Shown here piece after piece: positions 1 to 8,498 of a stretch of DNA of 64,000 nucleotides. The DNA is taken from positions 39,436-103,435 of the forward strand of contig NZ_NIRR01000013.1 of assembly GCF_002204745.1 (NCBI RefSeq), read 5' to 3'. Source of the stretch: Hymenobacter amundsenii. GTDB lineage: Bacteria; Bacteroidota; Bacteroidia; Cytophagales; Hymenobacteraceae. The translations under genes were made by a program, and so were the position numbers. How positions within the stretch are numbered: the stretch's first letter is position 1; each line of letters starts with the position of its first letter. The notes below the pieces were generated by a model. It was not told the DNA's origin. It made no database searches and saw only the letters and a program-made list of their open reading frames with translations.

Positions 1-1164
1 TACGATAACCTGCTGGGCTCGGAAATCCGCTACAACGATATCAACAACGCCAACGAAACCATCGGCTGGGGCAACTGGATTACCACCAAGCTCAACCTCG
101 ACGGCTACCGCCTCGACGCCACCAAGCACATCCAGACGACCTACCTGAACCGCTGGCTCGATGCGGTGAAAACCAACGGCCGCTTTGCCGTCAGTGAGGC
201 CTGGTTTCGGAACCTCCAGGATATGAACAACTACGCCGCCGCCACCGGGGGCCGCACCAGCCTGTTTGATGTACCGCTGCACTACACCTTCGCCGACATG
301 AGCAACGGCAACGGTAGCTGGGACATGCGCGGGCTGCAGTTCGCCGGCTTCACGGAAGCCAACGGGGCGCTGTCGGTTTCCTTTGTCGATAACCACGACA
401 CCGACCAGACGGGCGGGGCACTGTTTTCGCCGGTTTCCAACCTCAAAATGCTGGCCTACGCCTACATCCTGACCCGCGAAAAGGGCTATCCCTGCGTGTT
501 CTACAAGGATTACTACGAATACGGCCTGGGCGCCCAGCTTAAGAAACTCATGCAGGTTCGCCAGGCCAACGCCTACGGGGCGGCCACCGAGTACACCAGC
601 GTGAATGATGCCGATGTGTACGCTTATTCCCGCGCCGGCGATGCCTCGCACAAGGGCCTGCTGGTGTTGCTGAATGACGGTGGTTCCAGCCGCAGCAAGG
701 GCATCACGACGCCCTTCAAAAGCGCAACCCTCACCGACCAGACCGGCAACGTAAGTGGCACCGTGACCACCAACGCCAGCGGCTACGCCACCTTCTCGGT
801 GCCGGCCCGGGGCTATGCCGTGTGGGTACCAACCGGTGCCACCACCACTATGCTCCCGCCCACTTCGGGCACTACGGCCGTAACGTTCAATGTAACATAC
901 AGCAACACCACCAGCGGCCAGGATGTGTACGTAGTGGGCAGCACGGCCCAGCTCGGTTCCTGGAACGCGGCCAGCGCCATCAAGCTCAGCGGCGCAGCCT
1001 ACCCCAAGTGGAGCGGCACCGTGAACCTGACCAGCAACACGGCCGTGCAGTACAAATACCTGCGCAAAGACGCGGCCGGTAATGTGCTCTGGGAAGGCGG
1101 CGCCAACCGCGCCTTTACCCCTTCCGGCACCACCACCACCCGAACCGACACTTGGCAGAATTAG
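1..1164 (+). CDS. alpha-amylase (GH13) with C-terminal CBM20, 5'-truncated by the window
   Basis: The reading frame is open from base 1, so the start lies outside the window. Three GH13 motifs are visible: DGYRLDATKH (about residues 34-43 of the visible part, with the nucleophile Asp), AVSEAW (acid/base Glu) and FVDNHDT (transition-state Asp). A short beta-sandwich region follows, and the last ~95 residues (from TTAVTFNV, with GQDVYVVGS, LGSWN and VQYKYL) match a CBM20 starch-binding domain. Together this is an endo-acting amylase that binds raw starch, probably exported, although the signal peptide is not in view. A GTG-initiated shorter frame at 166 can be drawn, but it would cut off the nucleophile motif, so it is not the real start. 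The gene ends before a strong bidirectional hairpin and faces the DUF3109 gene. Confidence 0.93.
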   Translation, partial: YDNLLGSEIRYNDINNANETIGWGNWITTKLNLDGYRLDATKHIQTTYLNRWLDAVKTNGRFAVSEAWFRNLQDMNNYAAATGGRTSLFDVPLHYTFADMSNGNGSWDMRGLQFAGFTEANGALSVSFVDNHDTDQTGGALFSPVSNLKMLAYAYILTREKGYPCVFYKDYYEYGLGAQLKKLMQVRQANAYGAATEYTSVNDADVYAYSRAGDASHKGLLVLLNDGGSSRSKGITTPFKSATLTDQTGNVSGTVTTNASGYATFSVPARGYAVWVPTGATTTMLPPTSGTTAVTFNVTYSNTTSGQDVYVVGSTAQLGSWNAASAIKLSGAAYPKWSGTVNLTSNTAVQYKYLRKDAAGNVLWEGGANRAFTPSGTTTTRTDTWQN

Positions 1165-1178
1165 CCACTACCCCGTGT

Positions 1179-1240
1179 TCTGCTACCCATAAAAGAGGAG
1201 GCCGGCCATTTGGCCGGCCTCCTCTTTTATGGGTAGCAGA
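1179..1240. terminator. perfect 30-bp hairpin between convergent genes
   Basis: Arms 1179-1208 and 1211-1240 are exact reverse complements with a 2-base spacer. The stem holds GAGGCCGGCC and is flanked by A/T runs on both sides, so it can terminate the amylase rightward and the DUF3109 gene leftward. Its length and perfection exceed what termination needs. Confidence 0.85.
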
Positions 1241-1253
1241 ATGATACGACGCA

Positions 1254-1832
1254 CTACTTAGCTGCTCCCTCACCGTGCTCAATTTCATGGACCAACTCCC
1301 CGTACCAGCCCTCGCCGTACTTACGAATCAGGGGTTCTTTTAAGAACTGGTAGATGCGCACGCCCAGGTTGGCCCCGAACGAGCAGGCAGGCGAACAAAT
1401 GGTCCACCGGTCGTAGTTGAGGGCCTCGAAACCGTCGTACTTCGTGATGCGGATGGGGTACAGGTGGCAGCTGATGGGTTTTTTGAAGCTGGTGGCCCCC
1501 GCCAGATAGGCCTGCTCGATGCCGCATTTGAGGATGCCCCGCTCGTCGTAGAGGGCGTAGGCGCACTCCCGGTCGTTGATGGTGGTGGTGCTGAAATCGC
1601 CCTCCCAGTCTTTGATGTAGCGGCCCTGCTGCTCGATGGCGGCGCGGCCGGCATCGGTGAGGAAGGGCTTGATGTTCTCATACTCTTGGTTGAGGATGTC
1701 CAGCTCTTCGGGCTCCAGGGGCGCGCCCAGGTCGCCCTCCACGCAGCACGCGCCCTTGCAGGCTTCGAGGTTACAGACGAAGAAGTTGTCCCGAACGTCG
1801 TCGGAAATGACGGTGTGCTGAATTTGGATCAT
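1254..1832 (-). CDS. DUF3109 family protein
   Basis: The 192-residue protein matches the DUF3109 family in its Cys pattern: [13 protein letters not shown] near residue 18, then [20 protein letters not shown], and [11 protein letters not shown] towards the end. Clustered Cys of the CxxxxGxCC type suggests metal (Fe or Zn) binding, as in the YkgJ-like Cys-rich family, but no reaction is established. There is no signal peptide or membrane segment, so it is cytosolic. The ATG at 1832 is the only sensible start and lies about 45 bases downstream of a TATCTTTG -7 box. It is transcribed as a single gene; the glycosyltransferase further upstream ends at 1891. Confidence 0.85.
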   Translation of the reverse strand: MIQIQHTVISDDVRDNFFVCNLEACKGACCVEGDLGAPLEPEELDILNQEYENIKPFLTDAGRAAIEQQGRYIKDWEGDFSTTTINDRECAYALYDERGILKCGIEQAYLAGATSFKKPISCHLYPIRITKYDGFEALNYDRWTICSPACSFGANLGVRIYQFLKEPLIRKYGEGWYGELVHEIEHGEGAAK

Positions 1833-1875
1833 ATGCTGGTTGGTTTCTCGTGGAGGTCCGCTAGAAACTCCGCCG

Positions 1876-1883
1876 CAAAGATA
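1876..1883 (-). promoter_or_regulatory. Bacteroidota -7 box (TATCTTTG) for the DUF3109 gene
   Basis: Reads TATCTTTG on the minus strand, an exact TAnnTTTG match, about 45 bases before the ATG. No clear -33 TTTG was found. Confidence 0.6.
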
Positions 1884-1890
1884 CCCGCAA

Positions 1891-3030
1891 TTACCCCACC
1901 GACCAGAGGATTTGTTCCGTCAGCTCGCATTGGCGGTGGTGCGAATAGGTAGCCAGCGCCTCCTGCTGCCCCTGCCGGCCCAGGCGTTCCATCAGGCCCG
2001 GCTCCTGCAGCAGCCGCCCCACGGTCGCCCCGAAGGAGGCTTGGTCGCGCAACGCAAACAGCAGGCCGGTGCGGTTGTCGTCGAGCAGCTCACGGGTGCC
2101 CCCGGCGGCGGCGCCCAGCACGGGGCGGCCCGCCGCCATTGCCTCGATGGTTACCATGCCGTAGGTTTCGTTTACGGAGGCCGTAATGGAAATATCGAGG
2201 GCCCGGTAGGCTACTTCGGGCTGGGGCGTGAAGCCACGCAGGTGTACAACGTCAGTCAGGCCCAGTTCCTGAATGCGGGTTTGCAGCGCATCGGCGTAGG
2301 CGGTGCTTTCGTTGCGGGTCGGCTCGCCCACCAGCAGCAGGTGCAGCTGCGGAAACTGCTGGCGCAACGCTGCCAGTGCTTCCACCATAAAATCCTGGCC
2401 CTTGCCATCATCAAGACGGCCAATAAGGCCCAGCAGCACGGCGGCGGGGGGTAGCGCCAGCTGCAGGCGGTGGCGGGCTTCGGCGGTGGTCAGCCGCTCG
2501 TCGGCAAACCTCTCCAGCTCGACGCCCAGCGGTACAACGTGCAGCTTTTCGGGGGCCAAGCGGGTTTTCTCCAGCACCTGTTGGGCCAGGCCGGGCAGCG
2601 GGGCCAGCCAGGCCGCCAGCGCCCGGTAGCGCAGCGTGTGCACCAGTCCGCGCTTGGCCAGCCCCAACTGCATGTGTTGCTGGTAAATGAGTGGCAGCTT
2701 CGGCAGAAACAGCTTCTGGCAGAGCACGGCCAGGCCAAGGTCGCCGTTGCGGCTGATGAGCAGCGCCCGCGTCCCGAAGCCTTGCAACGCCGCGGCCAAG
2801 CGGCTGGCAGCCGGCACATCGAGGGCTTTCCAGCGGTTGTCGAGCGTTAACACGGTTATCCCCAGCTCGGTAGCGCGGGCGGCCAGCGGCGAACCGGCCC
2901 GGGTTATCACCTGCACCGGCCAGCCCCGCGCCCGCATCCAGCCGGCAAACCGGGCCGTGTTCAGTTCCAGCCCGCCCCAGCTGTCGGAAAGGCACAGGAT
3001 GGTGAGGGGAAAAGGCGCTTGGGTTTCCAT
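1891..3030 (-). CDS. glycosyltransferase family 4 protein
   Basis: The 379-residue protein has a GT-B layout. The N-terminal half starts [20 protein letters not shown], a typical GT4 acceptor-domain opening with a GG-E-N signature. The C-terminal domain holds [19 protein letters not shown], the usual nucleotide-sugar-binding entry, then [11 protein letters not shown] and the E-x7-E element [20 protein letters not shown]. It probably transfers a sugar from a nucleotide-sugar to a lipid- or polysaccharide-linked acceptor at the cytoplasmic face. The acceptor cannot be told from sequence. The start at 3030 matches the family length. No other polysaccharide gene is adjacent, so it is an isolated transferase. 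Confidence 0.88.
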   Translation of the reverse strand: METQAPFPLTILCLSDSWGGLELNTARFAGWMRARGWPVQVITRAGSPLAARATELGITVLTLDNRWKALDVPAASRLAAALQGFGTRALLISRNGDLGLAVLCQKLFLPKLPLIYQQHMQLGLAKRGLVHTLRYRALAAWLAPLPGLAQQVLEKTRLAPEKLHVVPLGVELERFADERLTTAEARHRLQLALPPAAVLLGLIGRLDDGKGQDFMVEALAALRQQFPQLHLLLVGEPTRNESTAYADALQTRIQELGLTDVVHLRGFTPQPEVAYRALDISITASVNETYGMVTIEAMAAGRPVLGAAAGGTRELLDDNRTGLLFALRDQASFGATVGRLLQEPGLMERLGRQGQQEALATYSHHRQCELTEQILWSVG

Positions 3031-3114
3031 TGCGCGAAGATACAGGGCTTATTATCGGCTGAACTTTATCTTCATCACTTGGCCCCAGCCATTACTATTG
3101 ATTCTTCTTGATCC

Positions 3115-3663
3115 ATGAAAACCAGCTTTCTAACGCTATTTGCCACTGTTGCCGTGCTGTGCTCGACCTGTCAGTCACGCCCAGTACCCATTTATAATCG
3201 ATACGGACTGTACCGCCTAGCCGTAGCTGGTAGCGGGTGCTTCGGGACTTGCCCTGCGTTTGCACTTGATATGGACAGTTCCCTTTCCTGCGCCTATTAC
3301 GGAGGAAGATATGCCAAGCATGAGGGAAACTACCGCGGCAAGGTAGGTGCGCAACTTTGGGTGAAAGCCATAAAACAGGCTAATATGCTCAACCTGGACT
3401 CCTTGCCCGACGCCTACGCCCAGAACGATGACGCCGCCCTAGTCCAGTTCATCCTATATACCTCCAGCGGAGAAAAGCATTTCCTAGGCTCCGACGGCGC
3501 TTTACCGGATCCACTGTTCAAGCTATACATCTGGATAGCAACGCATGAATCGGCCCTGACGCTACGCCCCGCAGCCAACAGCATCCACTTCGCCACCTAC
3601 GTCCAACGAGAGCTACCGGCACCGCCCATTTCCACTCGTCGTTCGGTGGCCCCCGCAAACTAG
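3115..3663 (+). CDS. DUF6438-like exported protein of unknown function
   Basis: The 182-residue product opens with a short hydrophobic segment (SFLTLFATVAVLC) and then CSTCQS, so it is probably secreted or a lipoprotein; the lipobox is not canonical because Cys occupies -3 and Thr -1. The block GSGCFGTCPAFALDMDSS followed by YYGGRYAKHEGNYRGKV resembles the DUF6438 pattern (GCFGxCP, then a Gly/Tyr hairpin). The two Cys in CFGTC could form a disulfide. The gene looks less GC-rich than both neighbours, which may mean later acquisition. It precedes the helicase gene, whose own -7 box lies after this stop codon, so the two are probably separate transcripts. Confidence 0.6.
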   Translation: MKTSFLTLFATVAVLCSTCQSRPVPIYNRYGLYRLAVAGSGCFGTCPAFALDMDSSLSCAYYGGRYAKHEGNYRGKVGAQLWVKAIKQANMLNLDSLPDAYAQNDDAALVQFILYTSSGEKHFLGSDGALPDPLFKLYIWIATHESALTLRPAANSIHFATYVQRELPAPPISTRRSVAPAN

Positions 3664-3695
3664 CTTTGTTTCTTCCATCCCCCGCCCGAAAGCCT

Positions 3696-3703
3696 TACCT
3701 TTG
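3696..3703 (+). promoter_or_regulatory. -7 box (TACCTTTG) for the PcrA/UvrD helicase
   Basis: Exact TAnnTTTG, about 45 bases before the ATG at 3748. A second match, TAGCTTTG, overlaps the preceding stop codon at 3661-3668 and could be an additional start site. Confidence 0.55.
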
Positions 3704-3747
3704 CTAACAAGCCAACCGGCTTAGTTTTCCGCTGCTGACTACCGAAT

Positions 3748-6009
3748 ATGGGACTCGATTATCACGCTTTACTGAACCCCTCGCAGGCCGCTGCCGTGAT
3801 GCAGATTGAAGGCCCCTGCATGATTATTGCCGGCGCCGGCTCGGGCAAAACCCGGGTGCTTACCTACCGCATCGCCAACCTGCTCGAACAGCAGGTGAAC
3901 CCGTTCAATATCCTGGCCCTCACCTTTACCAACAAGGCCGCCAAGGAAATGCGCGCCCGAATTGAGAAGGTCGTCGGCCCAGAGGCTAAGAACCTGTGGA
4001 TGGGCACGTTTCACAGCATTTTCGCCCGCATTCTGCGCTCCGAAGCCGACAAAATCGGCTACCCCCGCTCGTTCACCATCTACGACACCCAGGACTCCAA
4101 AACCCTGATTGGCCAGATCCTGAAAGAGCTGGAATTGGATGACAAGATGTACAAGCCCAATATGGTGCTAAGCCGCATTTCGGGGGCCAAGAACAAGCTG
4201 ATTTCGGTGCAGCAATACCTCCAGGACCCCGTGATAAAGCAGGACGATGAGGCGGCCATGCGGCCCAAGCTGGGCGTGATTTATCAGCAGTACGCCAACC
4301 GCTGCTTCAAGGCCGGGGCCATGGACTTCGACGACCTGCTCTACCAGACCAACGTGCTGTTTAAGGACCACCCCGATGTGTTGAACAAGTACCAGAACAT
4401 GTTCAAGTACGTGATGGTAGACGAGTACCAGGACACTAACTACTCGCAGTACCTGATTGCCCGCAAGCTGGCCGCCAAGGAGCGTAACATCTGCGTGGTC
4501 GGCGACGATGCGCAGAGCATTTACGCCTTCCGCGGGGCCGATATTCAGAACATCCTCAACTTCGAGAAGGATTATCCCGAGCTGCAGGTGTTCAAGCTGG
4601 AGCAGAACTACCGCTCGACCCAGAACATCGTGAAGGCGGCCAACTCGGTTATCAAAAACAACCAGGCCCAGCTGCGCAAAGACGTGTTTTCCGACAACGA
4701 GGAAGGCCCGCTGATTGAGGTGTTCAAGGCTTCTTCTGACAACGAGGAAGGCAAGCTGGTGGCCCAGAGCATCTACGAGGACAAGATGAACCAGCATCTG
4801 TCCTACGACAACTTTGCCATTCTTTACCGCACCAACGCCCAGAGCCGGGCCATGGAGGAGTCGTTGCGCAAGCTCGGAATCCGCTACAAAATTGTGGGCG
4901 GCCTAAGCTTCTACCAGCGCAAGGAAATTAAAGACCTGGTGGCTTACCTGCGCCTCACGGTGAACCCCAACGACGAGCAGGCGCTGCGCCGGGTTATAAA
5001 CTACCCCAAGCGCGGCATCGGCGACACGACGCTTGCCAAGCTCATCAACGCGGCCGAGGAAGCCAACCACACTATCTGGGAGGTAGTCAGCAACGCCGAT
5101 AAGTTTCTGCCGACCCGCACGGCCAACCCGATTGTCGATTTTTCGGAGAAAATAAAGGCCTACACCACCGTGGCGGCCAAGGAAGATGCGTTTGAAGCGG
5201 CCAAGTTCATTGCCAAGAACTCGGGCATGGTCGAGGAACTCTATGCCGATAAAAGCATCGAAGGCCTTTCGCGCTACGAGAACATCCAGGAACTGCTCAA
5301 CGGCATCAAGGCCTTCGTGGAAGACCCTGAGCGCGAGGACAAAACGCTTGGCTCCTTCCTGCAGGATATTGCCCTGGTAACCGACTCGGACCTCAAGGAT
5401 GCTCAGGCCGAAGGTGAGCAGGTGACCATGATGACCATTCACTCGGCTAAAGGCCTGGAATTCCGCAACGTGTACATCGTGGGCATGGAGGAAAACCTGT
5501 TTCCGAGCCAGATGATGATTACCTCCCGGACCGATTTGGAGGAGGAGCGCCGCCTGTTCTACGTGGCCATCACGCGGGCCGAAAAGAAACTGACCCTCAG
5601 CTACGCCACCTCCCGCTACCAATGGGGCAACTTACGCAGCTGTGAGAAAAGCCGCTTTCTGGATGAAATCGACCCGAAGTACGTCGACTTCAAGTTCTCC
5701 TCGGGGCCCGGTCCCGACCGGGCCGGACCCGGCGAGTCGCCATTCGGGCACGTGTTTGAGCGCCGTTCGAACCTGATTCCGCCCCCGCCCCGTAAGAATG
5801 CCGCCACCTACTACGTGGCCCCCGCCGACTTCGCGCCCTCCGACACGAGCAAGCTGCAAACCGGCCAGCGCGTGGAGCATCCCAAGTTCGGCTTCGGCAC
5901 CGTCAGTAAGCTCGAAACGGTATCGGGCTCCACCAAAGCCGTGATTCAGTTCGAGGAAGTAGGCGAAAAGACGCTGTTGCTGAGCTTCGCCAAGCTGCGG
6001 GTGCATTAA
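3748..6009 (+). CDS. pcrA: superfamily 1 DNA helicase PcrA/UvrD
   Basis: The 753-residue 3'-5' DNA helicase acts in nucleotide excision and mismatch repair and in clearing replication or recombination intermediates. SF1A motifs appear in order: Q-motif LNPSQAAAV, Walker A AGAGSGKT (about residues 29-36), ALTFTNKAA, motif II VDEYQDTN, VVGDDAQSIYAFRGA (III), QNYRSTQNI (IV), TIHSAKGLEF (V) and VAITRAEKKL (VI). The C-terminal ~55 residues (RVEHPKFGFGTVSKLE) form the Tudor-like tail typical of PcrA rather than a bare helicase core. Length fits the family. It is a single gene, followed by the DUF4290 gene with its own promoter. Confidence 0.95.
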   Translation: MGLDYHALLNPSQAAAVMQIEGPCMIIAGAGSGKTRVLTYRIANLLEQQVNPFNILALTFTNKAAKEMRARIEKVVGPEAKNLWMGTFHSIFARILRSEADKIGYPRSFTIYDTQDSKTLIGQILKELELDDKMYKPNMVLSRISGAKNKLISVQQYLQDPVIKQDDEAAMRPKLGVIYQQYANRCFKAGAMDFDDLLYQTNVLFKDHPDVLNKYQNMFKYVMVDEYQDTNYSQYLIARKLAAKERNICVVGDDAQSIYAFRGADIQNILNFEKDYPELQVFKLEQNYRSTQNIVKAANSVIKNNQAQLRKDVFSDNEEGPLIEVFKASSDNEEGKLVAQSIYEDKMNQHLSYDNFAILYRTNAQSRAMEESLRKLGIRYKIVGGLSFYQRKEIKDLVAYLRLTVNPNDEQALRRVINYPKRGIGDTTLAKLINAAEEANHTIWEVVSNADKFLPTRTANPIVDFSEKIKAYTTVAAKEDAFEAAKFIAKNSGMVEELYADKSIEGLSRYENIQELLNGIKAFVEDPEREDKTLGSFLQDIALVTDSDLKDAQAEGEQVTMMTIHSAKGLEFRNVYIVGMEENLFPSQMMITSRTDLEEERRLFYVAITRAEKKLTLSYATSRYQWGNLRSCEKSRFLDEIDPKYVDFKFSSGPGPDRAGPGESPFGHVFERRSNLIPPPPRKNAATYYVAPADFAPSDTSKLQTGQRVEHPKFGFGTVSKLETVSGSTKAVIQFEEVGEKTLLLSFAKLRVH

Positions 6010-6148
6010 GCAGATTCTGGCCTTCCTGCGCTCCTTTGCGTTACTTTAGGGAAACGTAGCACGGCGAAGGCGCGTCACGCTGCCTCTGCCAAACCTTGCC
6101 CGACCAGTTTCTGTGCAAAGCACACGGCCAACAGGGTAATGTTTGGCG

Positions 6149-6156
6149 TATATTTG
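6149..6156 (+). promoter_or_regulatory. -7 box (TATATTTG) that decides the DUF4290 start
   Basis: Exact TAnnTTTG. Transcription would begin near 6163, after the in-frame ATG at 6096, so the ATG at 6177 is the start. Confidence 0.6.
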
Positions 6157-6176
6157 ACCTTTCGAATACCATTTTC

Positions 6177-6914
6177 ATGACCCTCCCTTCTCTTCATAAA
6201 CACGAGCTGCTCCAGCGCGAATACGGCCAGAGTACGTTTGAGCTCGTCCAGCAGCTGGCTGCCATCGAGGACCGCGCCGAGCGCACTCGGCGGGCCCAGC
6301 AGATCGTCCAGCTCATCTTCCGCCTCCAGCCCACGCTACGCGACCAGCCCGACAGCCAGGCCAAAGTGTGGAACCACGTGTTTGAAATGGCCGACGGTGA
6401 GCTCGACGTCGATGCACCTTTTCCGTTGGTAGCCCAGGTGAACCTGGCCCCGCCCCAGCGCTTGGCTTACCCTACCAAAGGCCCCAAGTTTCGGGCCTAC
6501 GGGCAGGTAGTGGAGCAGTTGGTCGCCCAGGCCCTGACGTTGGAAGACGCGACCGAGCGTGAGCAGGCGGCCATTGTTATCGGCCGGACGATGAAGTTCC
6601 TGTACCGCTCCCACAACAAGGAAAACGCCAAGGACATCACCATTATCAAGCACCTGCGGGAGCTTTCCAATGGCCAGCTCGACCTCGACCCCGACCGGGT
6701 AAATACCGAAAACCTGTTCGAGTTCACCACGGCCACCGGCCGGCCCGCACCCTTTATTGTGCCCCAACCCCGCCAGGAACGCGAAAACAGCAGCGGCGGC
6801 GGCAACCGTCGGGGCGGTAATGGCGGCGGTAGTGGCGGCAGTGGCAACCGTCGCGACAAGCAGCGCCGTGGGGGCCGTAAAAACCGCCAGGAGCCCCAGC
6901 AGCCTCCGCAGTAA
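6177..6914 (+). CDS. DUF4290 domain-containing protein
   Basis: The 245-residue protein is chosen to start at ATG 6177 (MTLPSLHKHELLQREYGQ) because a -7 box sits just upstream and the longer frame has no family similarity. Residues ~1-185 match DUF4290, a soluble helical domain known mainly from Bacteroidota and often next to murA, as here; its function is unknown. The last ~45 residues are a low-complexity Gly/Arg/Asn tail (GGNRRGGNGGG, NRRDKQRRGGRKN) like the RGG tails of RNA-binding proteins. Nucleic-acid binding is therefore plausible but not shown. murA begins 124 bases downstream across a repeat-rich spacer. Confidence 0.8.
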   Translation: MTLPSLHKHELLQREYGQSTFELVQQLAAIEDRAERTRRAQQIVQLIFRLQPTLRDQPDSQAKVWNHVFEMADGELDVDAPFPLVAQVNLAPPQRLAYPTKGPKFRAYGQVVEQLVAQALTLEDATEREQAAIVIGRTMKFLYRSHNKENAKDITIIKHLRELSNGQLDLDPDRVNTENLFEFTTATGRPAPFIVPQPRQERENSSGGGNRRGGNGGGSGGSGNRRDKQRRGGRKNRQEPQQPPQ

Positions 6915-6920
6915 TTGGGT

Positions 6921-7030
6921 TTTAGCTATTAGCTGACAGCTGTTAGCCAATAGCTTTTTCAGTGCCTAGTTCCTATCAGTTCAATACCGAACATAAAAGC
7001 TGACAGCTATCAGCTAAAAGCTAACAGCTT
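6921..7030. repeat. AGCT-rich self-complementary intergenic repeat
   Basis: The spacer between the DUF4290 gene and murA is built from variants of AGCTATTAGCTGACAGCT and AAAGCTAACAGCTT, in both direct and inverted order. It can fold into several hairpins. Related motifs recur at 43735-43830 and 47197-47275. Confidence 0.6.
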
Positions 7031-7037
7031 AAAACGA

Positions 7038-8342
7038 ATGGCCTCTTTTGAAGTAATTGGCGGCAAGCCGCTGCACGGTGAGATAGTGCCCCAGGGGGCA
7101 AAAAACGAAGCGCTTCAGATTTTGTGCGCCGTGCTGCTCACGCCTGAGCCCGTCACGATTACCAATATCCCCGACATCCGCGACGTCAACAAGCTCATGG
7201 AGCTGCTGCGCGACATGGGCGTGAAGGTGGGCAAGCTGGCTCCTGGTAGCTACCGCTTCCAGGCCGATAACGTGAGCCTCGACTACCTCGACACGCCCGA
7301 GTTCGTGGCCCAGGCCGGGGCATTGCGGGGGTCAGTGATGATTCTGGGCCCTATGCTGGCCCGCTTTGGGCGCTGCCAGCTGCCTAAGCCGGGCGGCGAC
7401 AAAATCGGCCGCCGGCCGATGGACACGCACTTTCTGGGCCTCGAAAAACTGGGCGGCAAGCTCACGCTCGAAGGCAAGGACTTCTACCGCATCAAGGCTG
7501 AAAATGGCCTGACCGGCGCCTACATGATGCTCGATGAGGCCTCGGTAACGGGCACGGCCAACATTGTGATGGCCGCCGTACTGGCCCAGGGCACGACCAC
7601 CATCTACAACGCTGCCTGCGAGCCGTATTTGCAACAGCTCTGCAAGATGCTGGTGCGCATGGGCGCTACCATCAACGGCATCGGCTCGAACCTGCTTACC
7701 ATCGAGGGCGTGGAGCAACTCGGCGGCACCGAGCACCGGATGCTGCCCGACATGATTGAAATCGGCTCCTTCATTGGCCTGGCGGCCATGACGGGCTCCG
7801 AAATCACCATCAAAGACTGCCAGATTGCCGAGCTGGGCCTCATTCCCGACACCTTCCGCAAGCTGGGCATCAAGCTCGAATTCCGGGGCGACGACATCTA
7901 TATCCCGGCCCAGCAGCACTACGAAATCGACACCTACCTCGACGGCAGCATCCTCACGATTTCCGACCACACCTGGCCCGGCTTCACGCCCGATTTGCTC
8001 AGCATTGTGCTCGTAGTGGCCACCCAGGCCAAGGGCACGGTGCTCATTCACCAGAAAATGTTCGAGTCGCGGTTGTTCTTTGTCGACAAGCTCATTGATA
8101 TGGGGGCGCAGGTGATTCTCTGCGACCCCCACCGGGCCACCGTCATTGGCCTCAACCACCAGAAGCGCCTGCACGGCATCACCATGACCTCGCCCGACAT
8201 TCGGGCCGGCGTGGCCTTGCTCATCGCGGCCCTCTCGGCCGAGGGCCGCAGCGTGATTGAGAATGTGGAGCAGATTGACCGCGGCTACCAGCACATCGAC
8301 CAGCGCCTGATTGCTCTGGGCGCCCAGATCCGGCGCTTGTAA
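7038..8342 (+). CDS. murA: UDP-N-acetylglucosamine 1-carboxyvinyltransferase MurA
   Basis: The 434-residue enzyme catalyses the first committed step of peptidoglycan synthesis, adding enolpyruvate from PEP to UDP-GlcNAc in the cytoplasm. It opens FEVIGGKPLHGEIVPQGAKN with the Lys-Asn substrate pair. The active-site loop reads PKPGGDKIGRRPMDTHF: position 121, where Escherichia coli has the PEP-binding Cys115, is Asp. Asp at this site is known from fosfomycin-insensitive MurA of Mycobacterium and Chlamydia, so the enzyme is predicted to be intrinsically insensitive to that drug. The C-terminal DLRAGVAL equivalent is present as DIRAGVALLIAAL. A 13-bp hairpin follows the gene. Confidence 0.95.
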   Translation: MASFEVIGGKPLHGEIVPQGAKNEALQILCAVLLTPEPVTITNIPDIRDVNKLMELLRDMGVKVGKLAPGSYRFQADNVSLDYLDTPEFVAQAGALRGSVMILGPMLARFGRCQLPKPGGDKIGRRPMDTHFLGLEKLGGKLTLEGKDFYRIKAENGLTGAYMMLDEASVTGTANIVMAAVLAQGTTTIYNAACEPYLQQLCKMLVRMGATINGIGSNLLTIEGVEQLGGTEHRMLPDMIEIGSFIGLAAMTGSEITIKDCQIAELGLIPDTFRKLGIKLEFRGDDIYIPAQQHYEIDTYLDGSILTISDHTWPGFTPDLLSIVLVVATQAKGTVLIHQKMFESRLFFVDKLIDMGAQVILCDPHRATVIGLNHQKRLHGITMTSPDIRAGVALLIAALSAEGRSVIENVEQIDRGYQHIDQRLIALGAQIRRL

Positions 8343-8367
8343 GCACCTCCGCTTTGCCATACCCACG

Positions 8368-8395
8368 CCCGGTTTCTGCCCGCAGAAGCCGGGCG
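8368..8395 (+). terminator. hairpin after murA
   Basis: 13-bp arms 8368-8380 and 8383-8395 (one G-T wobble) with a 2-base spacer. The T-run after it is weak (CTGTTTC), so termination may be partial. Confidence 0.5.
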
Positions 8396-8498
8396 GTGCT
8401 GTTTCGTGCCCCAGTGCATACCACGGGCTGGGGCCGCGGCGTTGAGATATTGTGCGGGCGACGCGGGGCGATGGGGTCACCTTTTATCCTTTCTGGTT

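Noticed and set aside
7332..8480. A 382-codon minus-strand frame opposite murA
   Set aside because: High-GC shadow of the murA codons; no recognisable motif, promoter or signal.
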